Source: Spiroplasma endosymbiont of 'Nebria riversi' (GTDB lineage: Bacteria > Bacillota_I > Bacilli_A > Mycoplasmatales > Nriv7). From it: 64,000 nucleotides of DNA. Made by a program: the position numbers and the translations under genes. The stretch's first letter is position 1, and the number at the start of each line of letters is the position of its first letter. The stretch covers positions 1,178,001 to 1,242,000 of the forward strand of contig NZ_CP065193.1 of NCBI RefSeq assembly GCF_018831625.1, read 5' to 3'. The notes beneath the pieces are model-generated. The model ran no database searches, was not told the origin of the DNA, and saw only the letters and a list, made by a program, of their open reading frames with translations. This document shows, one piece after another, positions 49,675-60,589 of the stretch.

Positions 49675-51519
49675 AATTATTTCTTGATTTTATTTTATAA
49701 TGTTTATTAGTTAGGGGCGTTTTTTGATACAAAACAACCACGAAAACCTAATAGGGAACAATTATTTATGAAACGACAAAAACGAGCCCTAAATCCTAGT
49801 CAATGTGGTGAAAGTTGCGAATTAGAGTTTGCTAATGTTAAGAATAGTGGTTTAATTTTAATCCCTAAAAATTATGATATGCTTGATTTTACGAAAAGTA
49901 ATATTTTATTACCTAATTTTCCGGCACCACAAAAACAATTTTATGTCTATAATTCAGAATTTACTAATCTTTATAACAAAAATGGTGTTTATAAAAAAAT
50001 AAATGGTTATTGGGTTGATGGTTCTACTTACGATGTCCGTAGTTATTGGCTTGACGAAATTGTTAATGTGAAAATTTCATTTAAAAAAGTTTCAGGTGTT
50101 TAGCGTATAATTTCCTTTTTTGCTGAAATGCCTCCTCTACCTGAAAAAGATAACGAGCAACCATTACCAACAACAATAACTAAAAATGATGGTGAATATC
50201 AGTATAATCAGTTTCAAGATAAACTTGATTATTTAATGATACAACGCCGAGATTTTGATAAATTTAATTATAGCTATTTATATTGAGTGCCAATTTTTAA
50301 TTTCTTTGATGATAATTTTAAATATATGAATGAAATATCAATTAAGTTAAATGGTTTTAAACAAAATAGTAAATTTAATTTAAGTCGCAAAAATTCATAT
50401 CCTGAAGCTGATATGATGGAAAAAATTATTTTTAGAGAACTTTCCTTTTCTAGTTTTGGTGATGTTATTACTATAAAAACGGAGCATGGTAGCATTGTTG
50501 GCAATAATGATTTTTTAGAAAATGGTAAATCGCTTTGAAAATCTGGCTCGCGAACAAGTTTTGGAGGAGATTTTATTAATACCTTTTTTGGACAAGTTAA
50601 TTATTATGGTAATACTTTCCATTTTTTACGCTATGATGACAAATTAAAGGCTGATTTTAAAGATTTTATACTTTATTATCAAAAAGATTTAACTATTGAT
50701 TTTATTAATGGGTTATTTAATAAACTGTATAAAATTTTAGGTGGTTTTTTTACACAATTCTTTTATGCGAGTTTTGATATGGATGTTTCTACTTATGTAG
50801 AATTAGATTACAAGGGAATGCAACAAATTCCTAAAAATGTTTTACAAATGGGTTTTTTCTATCGTTCCTTAATTACTTTTTATCCCAAACAGTATTTAAT
50901 TAATTTTAATTCCACAATGCAAAATAGTAAGAATATGATTGGTCGTTCCTATTTTTTTGTTAAAGACAAACAAATTGCTAGTGGTTTTAACGCCGGTAAA
51001 AGTTCTTATCAAATAGATTTTAATGTTTTAAAAGCGTATGATAACCAATTATGAAACGATACTAGTAATAAACTGCATTTTTACAATGCCAAAGTTGATG
51101 TAATGTATGGAATTAATATTCTTACACTAACTTTTCGACTATATAAAAAGAAAAATGAAAGTACTGAATATCATTATTCTTTATACGATTTTAACATTTT
51201 GAATTCAACGGCTTTTATTGGCGGTGGCATAAGTGGTAATATGGATGACTTAATTCCGACGCCCAACTGTTCTTATTGGGGTTTATTTAGTGCGATATCC
51301 TGTGGCATTCAGCACGCTTCTGTTAGTATGTTAAATTGATTGCTTGGTCTTTCAGGGATTAATCTTTTAATTCGCCCCCTCGCGGATATTGCCAAAATAA
51401 CGATTAATTTTACCAAAACCGCCTTCCCGGTGTTTGAGGTTATTCCGACATTTCAGATGTTATTTGAATTTGTAGTGCCTTTGGCAATCTTGCTAATGAT
51501 ATTAAAAAAGTTTTCTTAA
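49667..51519 (+). pseudogene. Plectrovirus D adsorption protein, decayed
   Basis: A hydrophobic start MDKIISWFYFIMFIS ends at TAG. A second frame from 49768 (MKRQKRALNPSQCGESCELE) carries the variable domain to a TAG at 50101 (TAT in the lipoprotein copy). The same frame then gives the conserved LDYLMIQRRDFDKFNYSYLY, GFFYRSLITFYPKQYL and the C-terminal anchor ending ILKKFS. Variable domain residues match the following lipoprotein almost exactly. No Lipoprotein_17-like insert. Confidence 0.78.
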
Positions 51520-51575
51520 GTATTTAAAGTATTTTTATATAAAATATAATTCCTTTGAAAGGAGGATTTTCCTTT

Positions 51576-51980
51576 ATGTGAAAATTTTTATTAGCTTTAA
51601 ATTTAGTTGGGGTAATATTTATCTCTGCGTGTAGTAATAGTAATAATTTTAAAGAATATAATTTGCAGTTTGCTAGTGTTAAAAATAGTGGTTTAATTTT
51701 AATCCCTAAAAATTATGATATGCTTGATTTTACAAAAAGTAATATTTTATTACCTAATTTTCTAGCACTACAAAAACAATTTTATGTTTATAATTCAGAA
51801 TTTACTAATCTTTATAACAAAAATGGTGTTTATAAGAAAATAAATGGTTATCAGATTGATGGCTCTACTTACGATGTCCGTAGTTATTGGCTTGACGAAA
51901 TTATTAATGTTAAAATTTCATTTAAAAAAGTTTCAAGTGTTTATCGTATAGTTTTATTCTCTGCCGAAATGCCTTATTAA
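51576..51980 (+). CDS. Prophage D lipoprotein carrying the phage adsorption domain
   Basis: 134 aa, intact. MWKFLLALNLVGVIFISAC: lipobox with Cys at residue 19, so outward-facing membrane anchoring is expected. Residues about 30-134 (LQFASVKNSGLILIPKNYDM ... RSYWLDEIINVKISFKK) are nearly identical to the N-terminal domain of the D adsorption gene, though unrelated to the domain of B. Strong ribosome site AAAGGAGG and a TATAAAATATAAT stretch upstream suggest separate expression, possibly from the lysogen. Followed by a hairpin. Proposed superinfection exclusion factor (inference). Confidence 0.8.
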
Positions 51981-52005
51981 CTTTAGTAATTTAATAACCA
52001 TTCTT

Positions 52006-52035
52006 GAAAATCGTATTACAAAAAATACGATTTTC
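52006..52035 (+). terminator. Hairpin after the D lipoprotein
   Basis: Perfect 12-bp stem GAAAATCGTATT / AATACGATTTTC with a short A-rich loop, followed by TTAATTT. It separates the lipoprotein from the transposase gene. Confidence 0.7.
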
Positions 52036-52056
52036 TTAATTTAAGGAGTTTAAAAA

Positions 52057-53142
52057 ATGAAATATATTATTTACCAAGATGATTTAGCAGATTTAAAAGC
52101 AAAAGTACAAAGTTGACTAAGTGCTAATTGTCGTAATCCTTATTACTATAAAACTAAAAAACGCATTACTGCTTATTTAAATTTATGAACTTATTTCTAT
52201 ATTGAAGAAACTACTTTAACAAAACTTATTAAAAAATATTTTAAGAATGCAACGAAAACCTTTTATCGTTGGGCACAAAAAATTATGACTGCCTATTATT
52301 CTGACAATTTAGATTTGTTATTGATTAAAACTACAAAACCACAAAATCTTAATTATCAATATAGTTTAAATTATCGTGAAAAAGTATGTGATTTATATTT
52401 TGATTACAAAAATCTTCAAGTCGGTGGAATGTGGTCTTTATTTAATAATTTAAAAATCGGTTTTCACGATATTAAAAATTCAGAAGTTCCTAAAAACATC
52501 AAAACTTTTTATCGCTGAATTAAATCTGACCCTCGCTGAAAAGAATTAAAACAACAAATTAAACAAACGAAACGCCATTTTAAGCGTTATGAAGTTTCCG
52601 AGATTGGTCTTTTACAAATGGATGCCAAAATCATTACCACATCAAATTTTCCGGTTGATAAAAAATATTACATTTATGATTTCATTGACGAAATGACACG
52701 CATAGTATTTGGTTATGTTTATGATAGTTTAGGAACTGACAATGCTATTAATGCTGTACAAAGAGCAATAAAAGATTTTAGTGAACTTGGCATAACTATT
52801 AAACGCCTTCGCACTGATAATGCTCCAGAATTTACAACTACTAACTGAAGTAATAAAAAAGCATACAAAGTAAAAGAAAGGCTTTTTACAACCTTTCTTT
52901 CAAAAAATGGAATTGTTCATGAAACCACCACACCAATAAGCCCGCCTCAGAGCAACGGAAAGATTGAACGATTCCACCAACATTATACCAAATTATTTTA
53001 CGCTACGGATAAAAAATTAAATCAAAATGAACTCCAACATTATTTAAACAAATATTATTACTTTTATAATTTTTAACGCTCTCATTCACCATTAAACACT
53101 AAAACTCCATTTCAAACATTACAAAAATTTTTAAAAATATAA
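52057..53142 (+). pseudogene. Plectrovirus D ORF3-type transposase, nonsense near the end
   Basis: 361 codons with UGA as Trp. N-terminal helical part MKYIIYQDDLADLKAKVQSW; rve core with LLQMDAK, RTDNAPEFTT and QSNGKIERFH. TAA at 53074 after YYFYNF, where the copy at 3156 has a sense codon; 21 more codons follow (ending QTLQKFLKI). All three catalytic residues are upstream of the stop, so partial function is possible. Typical cargo of SpV1-type genomes. Confidence 0.8.
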
Positions 53143-53431
53143 TTTTTTTATTTTAATATTTTGTTTTTGTTCTTTTTCAACTTCTGTTAATTTTGTATTA
53201 ATTTACTATAAATAAAATACTATTGAAAATTATTTTAATATTTTAAACGGGTTAACTTAGTTTCAACTAATTTAGAAGATAATACATCAAATTTCTGAAT
53301 CATTTTGAGTTTTTTCATTATTTTACTCTTTATTATTTCAATTCAAATGTTAATTTTCCAAATGCCACTTTTGTAGGCGGGCCACCCCAGTGTTTATTAT
53401 ATCCAAATAAAACATAATATTCATTTTTTTT
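53143..53431 (-). other. Degenerate region with small frames after phage D
   Basis: The minus strand holds a short C-terminal fragment EYYVLFGYNKHWGGPPTKVA (end about 53340) and a 27-codon frame at 53235-53318, MKKLKMIQKFDVLSSKLVET..., which resembles a bacteriocin-type leader peptide only in general character. No solid gene. Confidence 0.35.
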
Positions 53432-54455
53432 AATTTTGTAGAAAACTCTTGATAAAATAAAAAAAATCATCAACTTGATAATTTTAAAAGGCTTTTATGT
53501 AAAATTACTATTTTTACTTTAATTTTTTATACATTAAAATATAATACCGCTGTTTGTTGGTTTGGAGTTAAACCCTTATGTTGGTATTTTCATTTTCAGA
53601 GATTTAAATAATTTTGAATATTATTAAAACCTAAACCATGATAATGAATTAAGGCTTCTTTAAGACTAGATTGTAATTTACTGATTTTATTTAAGTTACG
53701 ATAACTAGCTTCAGGATTAATTGTTGTTTTAGTTACACATAAAGTAGAATTTGTTTGTTTTGCTAATAAAAAATATAATTTTTGCATATCAGAAGTAATA
53801 ATTGAATTTTGGTTAATTAATTCTTTGTTCATATTTTCAATAACTCATTGTTTTTGTAAACGTTTGGTGTTTGTGGATTTAACATAAATATTGTTGTTGT
53901 TATCAACAGCCATTTAAATACAGCATTTAGTATTAGTTGCGAATGGGTCAAGGCGAATTCTTCGTGGATCAGTTTTATGTTTGAAATTTCCTTTATGAAT
54001 TTCTTTAATAAATGTTTCATCGATTTGGATTTTACCAGATAATTTTTTAAATACAGAAATTGTTTTACTAGATTGCCCCAGCAATGAAATTTGAATCAAT
54101 AAATTTCATTGTTCATAATTTAAATGACTTCAATAAATAAAATGATTACGAAAAGCGTCAAAACTTGCACGGCAATTTTTACATAAATATTTTTGTTTTC
54201 CTTCTGAATTATGTCCATTTTTAACGCGATGGTAAGATTCACATTTAGGGCATTTAATACCATGTGCTCTAAATTTTTGATCAATTTCATTTAAACGTTT
54301 TTGTTTTTTTATTAATTATGCTTGTTGTTTGACTTTTTCATAAAATTCTAAAAATTGATCATCTGTTAAAGTATTTACTAGTTCTTGAATTATTTTTTCC
54401 ATAATTATTATCCACCTCTATCATATAAAAATATACCTAAAATTAAGTATATTTT
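53432..54455 (-). mobile_element. IS1595-like copy 5, internally deleted
   Basis: The left end is intact. The right end is interrupted at about 54455 by the next copy, which starts inside its terminal region. Confidence 0.8.
53527..54402 (-). pseudogene. IS1595-like transposase with deletion and nonsense codons
   Basis: An in-frame deletion joins SSKTIS to VFKKLSGK, removing about 28 residues between zinc ribbon and catalytic part. TAA replaces Glu in KQQAELIK and a Gln codon in CCIQMAV. Confidence 0.8.
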
Positions 54456-54457
54456 TT

Positions 54458-55598
54458 AATTTTGTAGAAAACTCTTGATAAAATAAAAAAAATCATCAAC
54501 TTGATAATTTTAAAAGGCTTTTATGTAAAATTACTATTTTTACTTTAATTTTTTATACATTAAAATATAATACCGCTGTTTGTTTTTTTGGAGTTAAACC
54601 CTTATGTTGGTATTTTCATTTTCAGAGATTTAAATAATTTTGAATATTAGTAAAACCTAAACCATGATAATGAATTAAGGCTTCTTTAAGACTAGATTGT
54701 AATTTACTGATTTTATTTAAGTTACGATAAATAGCTTCAGGATTAATTGTTGTTTTAGTTACACATAAAGTAGAATTTGTTTGTTTCGCTACTAAAAAAT
54801 ATAATTTTTGCATATCAGAAGTAATAATTGAATTTTGGTTAATTAATTCTTTGTTCATATTTTCAATAACTCATTGTTTTTGTAAACGTTTGGTGTTTGT
54901 GGATTTAACATAAATATTGTTATTATTATCAACTGCCATTTGAATACAGCATTTAGTATTAGTTGCTAATGGGTCAAGGTGAATTCTTCGTGGATCAGTT
55001 TTATGTTTGAAATTTCCTTTATGAATTTCTTTAATAAATGTTTCATCGATTTGGATTTTACCAGATAATTTTTTAAATTTTAATTGGGTATTTTCTAATT
55101 GTTTTGATTTCATTAATTTTTGACGATTATATCAAGCAGTTTTTAATGTAGTTTTAATAAAACGAGAAATTGTTTTACTATATTGACCCAGCAATGAAAT
55201 TTGAATCAATAAATTTCATTGTTCATAATTTAAATGACTTCAATAAATAAAATGATTACGAAAAGCGTCAAAACTTGCACGGCAATTTTTACATAAATAT
55301 TTTTGTTTTCCTTCTGAATTATGTCCATTTTTAACGCAATGGCAAGATTCACATTTAGGGCATTTAATACCTCGTGCTCTAAATTTTTGATCAATTTCAT
55401 TTAAACGTTTTTGTTTTTTTATTAATTCTGCTTGTTGTTTGACTTTTTCATAAAATTCTAAAAATTGATCATCTGTTAAAGTATTTACTAGTTCTTGAAT
55501 TATTTTTTCCATAATTATTTATTATCCACCTCTATCACATTAAAAATATACCTAAAATTAAGTATATTCAATAAATATCAAGAGTTTTCGACAAAATT
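54458..55598 (-). mobile_element. IS1595-like copy 6 (intact transposase)
   Basis: Full element with both ends; inserted in the terminal repeat of copy 5. Two additional tandem end fragments follow. Confidence 0.85.
54553..55512 (-). CDS. IS1595-like transposase, intact
   Basis: 319 aa with UGA as Trp. Zinc ribbon CPKCESCHCVKNGHNSEG / CKNCRASF; catalytic IQIDETFIKEIHKGNFKHKTDP; C-terminal LNLWKWKYQHKG. No internal TAA/TAG found. With 25706-26668, one of two open copies. Confidence 0.87.
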
Positions 55599-55686
55599 AA
55601 AAAGTATATTCAATAAATATCAATAGTTTTCGACAAAATTAAAAAGTATATTCAATAAATATCAATAGTTTTCGACAAAATTAAAA
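55559..55686. repeat. Three tandem copies of the IS1595-like end
   Basis: A 42-43 bp unit (AAGTATATTCAATAAATATCAAxAG, then TTTTCGACAAAATTAAA) is repeated three times. The first belongs to copy 6; the next two share the change CAAGAG to CAATAG, so they arose by tandem duplication of one unit. Confidence 0.8.
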
Positions 55687-56797
55687 TTCATTTTTAATAT
55701 TTGTAGAAATAATATTCATAATACAATAATTATTAATTAAATTAAGACCTTTTTTATAATCAAAATTTTTATCAACAAAACGTCCATTTGCAACATAGTC
55801 TGATACTACATAGTTATTATCATCTAAAACAATAAGCTTTGATAAATTATTTCCAAATAGAGAATTATTTTTCACCTTATAATAATAATCTAACTTATCA
55901 TTAATTAATAAAATTCCATCTAAAGAGGTAAATCCAATCTTCCCATTATAATCTTCAAACAACGAAATATAATATTTACTTCCTAGGTCACCTGATTTTA
56001 GTTTAATTTCTTTAGATTTATATATATTTAATTCATTATCTAAAAAATAAATTATTAAATTATTTACGACATAAGATACAAGTGCTGGTTCCCCATTTAA
56101 ATTCATAATGCCATTAGTTGCACTAGATGAGAGCCCGCTATATTTTTTTATTTCAATAATTTTTCCTTCTTTTGAAATTTGATAACGATTTCCACTAGTA
56201 TCAAAATAATAGAAAAATCCATTTTTTTCCATTGAATAACAATATCAAGATATTATTTTTTTATCATCATCTTGTTTTATTAATTTAAATTGCTCGTTTG
56301 ACTTCTTTAATGATGATTTATAAATATTTCCCATATAAGTAAACAAAGCATATTCATTGTTTACTGTTCCAATTATTCCACCACTGTAATTTCCGTTTGT
56401 ATTAAATTATTCATTTTGAAAATATTCCTGTGTAAGGGCTCGTTCATTAATATCAATTTCAAATTTTATTTTCATAGTTTCATCATGAAAATAAATTTGT
56501 GAATTCTATTTAATATTTAAAATAGCACTATTTTCCGTAATATTGGTTAAAAATACCTCAGTTAAAACTAATTCTTCATTTTTGTCTTTTAATTTATTTA
56601 AAATATCATCTTTATTGTTGGTTATAATTTTACCTAAATCAGTATTTTTTACTACATCTTTAATACTTATTTGTTTATTAGGACCGTCATAGTTTTTTAA
56701 AGTTACTTCAAAACGAAATGCACCTTTAAACTTTTCATTATCTTTTGTTGATAATAAAGTAGCATCTTTATAAGTGTTTTTTCATATCAATCAAATT
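55681..56797 (-). pseudogene. Secreted Spiroplasma-domain protein, signal peptide deleted
   Basis: Preceded by the conserved leader. ATGAAAAAA is fused to an internal part; the right frame reads NTYKDATLLSTKDNEKFKGA ... DLGKIITNNKDDILNKLKDK, the Spiroplasma domain also seen in the toxins and at 59990. TAG (near 56510) and TAA (near 56410) interrupt it. The last 183 codons (MEKNGFFYYFDTSGNRYQIS...) are open and look like beta-rich propeller-type sequence. Confidence 0.65.
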
Positions 56798-56935
56798 CCT
56801 TTCGTGAATTTTTGCTAATTAATAAAATTTATAACACCTTTTCCTTTCTCCAAATGTTAGTCTGGAATCTACTTATTTTGGAATTTCATTATAAACTATT
56901 TTTAAGAAATTCCTGCTTTATTTTATAATTTATCA
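56798..56935 (-). promoter_or_regulatory. Conserved leader of secreted-protein genes, minus-strand copy
   Basis: Reverse strand: TATAAATTTTATTAATTAGCAAAAATTCACGAAAGG before ATGAAAAAA, like 17570-17684. Confidence 0.6.
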
Positions 56936-56955
56936 TTCCTTTTTTAAAAAAATGC

Positions 56956-56984
56956 TTGTACTTGTCATAAGTCTGTGGTATATT
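56956..56984 (+). promoter_or_regulatory. Promoter-like sequence with no proper gene
   Basis: TTGTAC, 17 bp, TATATT. Downstream are GAAAGGATGATAAAAAATG and a 12-codon frame that forms the hairpin AAATGACAATTTAA / TTAAATTGTCATTT (57061-57088). Either a gene remnant or a short RNA. Confidence 0.45.
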
Positions 56985-57151
56985 ACAAAAATCTTTTTAT
57001 TCTTAATAACTAAAAAATTTTTTCATTTTTTCAAAATAGAAAGGATGATAAAAAATGAAAAATGACAATTTAATTAAATTGTCATTTTAAATATTTATTT
57101 ATATTACAAATTTTTTATTCTATTTCTCCTGCAACATTTCCGGCAAGGCCA

Positions 57152-58564
57152 CTATAAAGTACCGCCTTTAGCAAGTACTTTAGAAGAATTTGCTAAATTA
57201 TTTATTCTGTTTTCTAAATCATTAAGTTTTAATTCTATATTTTTAATTTCTAACTTATAAATTTTATTTGAATCACGCCACCAAACCAAAAATAATGTAT
57301 CTGACATTTTATAAAATGAGAATACTTTTATATCTCCGCTTAAATTTGTTCAAATTGGATTTTTTGGATTTGAAAAATCTAAATGTCAAATAGTTGAAGG
57401 CCCTAAATCGGGGATCCATTCTAAAAACATAAATTTATTATTAGATAAAAATCAACTTAATGATCCTTGTTTACCTAAATCATTTCATATTGGATTTTTT
57501 GGATTTGAAAAATCTAAATATCAAAGTTTATTCGTATTATATTCCATAATAAAACTTGTAGTATTGGTTGTTTTAGTTACACCACTATCAGAAACCTTTA
57601 TTACTTCTTCTAAATTAGTTCAAACAGGATTATATGGATTTGAAAAATCTAAATATCAAAGTTTTTGAGTATTTTTTTCAACAAAAAGAGCTGTTGTGGT
57701 TGTAAACTTAATTACATAACCTAATGATCCTTGTTTACCTAAATCATTTCATATTGGATTTTTTGGATTTGAAAAATCTAAATATCAAAGTTTATTCGTA
57801 TTATATTCCAGAATGAAAGCCGTTGTGCTTGAAATAATAGTAATTGCATTGTTTGCATTTTTATCCAGGTCAGTTCAAACAGGGTTATATGGATTTGAAA
57901 AATCTAAATATCAAAGTTTTTGAGTATTTTTTTCCATAATAAAAGTTATAGCACTAGAAACATGACCATATCAAGGAGGATTCATAATATTTTTTCCTAA
58001 GTCAACCCATCTTTCGCTAGCTGGCTTTGTTACATCCAAATAATAAAGCTCATTGGTATCTTTTTCTAAAATAATAAAAACTGTATTTGACATTTGAGTA
58101 GGACCAAAAGTTACTTTTTTACCTAAGTCAGTTCAAACAGGGCTATATGGATTTGAAAAATCTAAATATCAAAGTTCATCAGTTTTAAATTCTTGAACAA
58201 TAACACTTGTATTTGAAACTTTAATATTTGACCCACTTTGTTTTCCTAAGTCAACCCATCTTTCTCTAGCTGGCTTTGTTACATCCAAATAATAAAGTTG
58301 TTGATTATTTGTGGAAACAATACTAATTGTATTTGATATTACTGTTGTTAAACCCCCGAATGTTTTTTCTAGATCAGTTCAAATTGGTGTAATTTCAATT
58401 TTATTTTGATAACTATCAATTATTATTGGTTTATTTTTGCTTCTTTTATATCTTTGTAAATAATTAATTTCATTTTTTGTTAAAACTGGAGCATTTCCAA
58501 CAACCCCTGTCATTCCGCTTCCTGTTATTGTTATAGTTCCTAAGATTCCTAATATTTTTTTCAT
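57152..58564 (-). CDS. Secreted eight-blade beta-propeller-like repeat protein
   Basis: 470 aa, intact with UGA as Trp. Signal peptide MKKILGILGTITITGSGMTG, a basic RYKRSK motif near residue 42, then eight repeats of about 42-50 aa of the type LWYLDFSNPYNPVWTDLGK (variants LYYLDVTKPARERWVDLGK). Conserved Trp/Tyr/Asp positions suggest a propeller fold that binds ligands or host glycans. The C-terminus (IKNIELKLNDLENRINNLAN) is a short coiled coil for oligomerisation. ATG 58564 follows AAAAGGA; the TTG at 58573 is less likely. Cell-surface or secreted interaction factor; ligand unknown. Confidence 0.75.
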
Positions 58565-58840
58565 TAATATCAAATCCTTTTCACAAATTTTTACTAATTA
58601 ATAAAAATTTAATAAACAATCAACATCCTTTCTCTAAATCTGAGCCTAGAATCTTTCTTACTTTGGAATTTCCTTATACACCAACAAACAAAAATTTCTA
58701 CTTTTTCAGGTCATTAAATATGAAAAAATTTAATAACAATTTTATATTTAATTCTTGATATCCTTATTTTTTATCATAAGGTTAAGATTATTTTATTATA
58801 GCAAATTTTATTAAATAAATATGAATAAAATTTTTTTTTT
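58565..58840 (-). promoter_or_regulatory. Leader and upstream region of the propeller gene
   Basis: Contains the conserved secreted-gene leader (TTATTAATTAGTAAAAATTTGTG) and a second block shared with other leaders, CATTCCAAAGTAAG-like. No gene is seen in the remaining AT-rich sequence up to the IS at 58841. Confidence 0.5.
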
Positions 58841-59973
58841 AATTTTGTAGAAAACTCTTGATAAAATAAAAAAAATCATCAACTTGATAATTTTAAAAGG
58901 CTTTTATATAAAATTAATATTTTTACTTTAATTTTTTATACATTAAAATATAATACCGCTGTTTGTTGGTTTGGAGTTAAACCCTTATGTTGGTATTTTC
59001 ATTTTCAGAGATTTAAATAATTTTTAATATTAGTAAAACCTAAACCATGATAATGAATTAAGGCTTCTTTAAGACTAGATTGTAATTTACTGATTTTATT
59101 TAAGTTACGATAACTAGCTTCAGGATTAATTGTTGTTTTAGTTACACATAAAGTAGAATTTGTTTTTTTTGCTACTAAAAAATATAATTTTTGCATATCA
59201 GAAGTAATAATTGAATTTTGGTTAATTAATTCTTTGTTCATATTTTCAATAACTCATTGTTTTTGTAAACGTTTGGTGTTTGTGGATTTAACATAAATAT
59301 TGTTATTATTATCAACTGTCATTTGAACACAGCATTTAGTATTAGTTGCGAATGGGTCAAGGTGAATTCTTCGTGGATCAGTTTTATGTTTGAAATTTCC
59401 TTTATGAATTTCTTTAATAAATGTTTCATCGATTTGGATTTTACCAGATAATTTTTTAAATTTTAATTGGGTATTTTCTAATTGTTTTGATTTCATTAAT
59501 TTTTGACGATTATATCAAGCAGTTTTTAATGTAGTTTTAATAAACCGAGAAATTGTTTTACTAGATTGCCCCAGCAATGAAATTTGAATCAATAAATTTC
59601 ATTGTTCATAATTTAAATGAATTCAATAAATAAAATAATTACGACAAGCATCAAAACTTGCACGGCAATTTTTACATAAATATTTTTGTTTTCCTTCTGA
59701 ATTATGTCCATTTTTAACGCAATGGTAAGATTCACATTTAGGTCATTTAATACCTTGTGCTCTAAATTTTTGATCAATTTCATTTAAACGTTTTTTTTTA
59801 TTAATTCTGCTTGTTGTTTGACTTTTTCATAAAATTCTAAAAGTTGATCATCTGTTAAAGTGTTTACTAGTTCTTGAATTATTCTCCCCATAATTATTAT
59901 CCACCTCTATCATATTAAAAATATACCTAAAATTAAGTATATTCAATAAATATCAAGAGTTTTCTACAAAATT
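58841..59973 (-). mobile_element. IS1595-like copy 7
   Basis: Both ends present (AATTTTGTAGAAAACTCTTGATA and complement). It separates the propeller gene from the fragment at 59990. Confidence 0.85.
58936..59891 (-). pseudogene. IS1595-like transposase, 4-bp deletion
   Basis: Begins MGRIIQELVNTLTDDQ. The A-rich stretch coding KKQKRLN has lost 4 bases (near 59797), shifting the frame. The rest of the family sequence is present. Confidence 0.82.
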
Positions 59974-59989
59974 AAAATTTAATTTTAAT

Positions 59990-60313
59990 AAGGATTTTTG
60001 TTTTTATTTCAATATCAATATATCAAGAAAAAAATCAACCCCAAATAATTGAAAGAAATAACAATTCTTTTAAATTATCATCCATTATTGTCAATGCTAA
60101 TCTAGGTGAATTTATAACTGAGGAATTAAAAAATCCAACAGAACAACAAATCAAAGAAAAAGTAAAACAATTAAATCCGTAGTTAAATATTAATAAAATC
60201 AAAATTGAAAATATTACTAATAACAGTGTAAAAATTATTTCACTTGATTCAGCTGTTTATACTGGCACAGTAACAGTTAATTATAGTGTTTTAATAAACT
60301 CACTTAATTGATA
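59990..60313 (+). pseudogene. C-terminal fragment of a secreted Spiroplasma-domain protein
   Basis: The frame reads SSIIVNANLGEFITEELKNP ... EKVKQLNP, TAG, LNINKIKIENITNNSVKIIS, then YTGTVTVNYSV to a stop at 60313. This is the domain repeated in many Spiroplasma surface proteins. The 5' part is cut by IS copy 7. Confidence 0.6.
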
Positions 60314-60341
60314 ATTATCAACCAAATATTTTAAAACTAAG

Positions 60342-60374
60342 AAAAAGACTGAATTTTATTTCAGTCTTTTTTTA
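60342..60374 (+). terminator. Terminator of the fragment at 59990
   Basis: Stem AAAAAGACTGAA / TTCAGTCTTTTT followed by T residues. Confidence 0.75.
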
Positions 60375-60552
60375 AATTAGATTAAAATTATCGTTAACCT
60401 TGCTTAGTTTAAGAAAATCACAGCAACAACAACTAAATAAAAATCTTCTACTAGGAACATCATAAAAAACCAAGCAAGCGAGGATAAATCTTTAATCTGC
60501 AATTTTTTTACTTTGAAATTTAATTAATAAGCTATTTTTAAAAAATAAATAA

Positions 60553-60583
60553 AGGAATGACAAATTTGTTAATTGTCATTCCT
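60553..60583 (-). terminator. Terminator of the pot operon
   Basis: Stem AGGAATGACAA / TTGTCATTCCT, just after the potCD stop at 60590. Confidence 0.75.
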
Positions 60584-60589
60584 GATAAT

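Noticed and set aside
53235-53318. Bacteriocin precursor with a double-Gly leader
   Set aside because: The 27-aa frame lacks a Gly-Gly cleavage site and a mature peptide; kept only as a weak note.
55559-55686. Three evenly spaced 43-bp repeats as a possible CRISPR
   Set aside because: There are no spacers between units; they are tandem copies of an IS1595-like end.
57400-58350. Regular direct repeats that resemble a CRISPR-like array (GGATTTGAAAAATCTAAATAT recurring)
   Set aside because: They lie in one continuous minus-strand frame and encode the LWYLDFSNP blades of a propeller protein.
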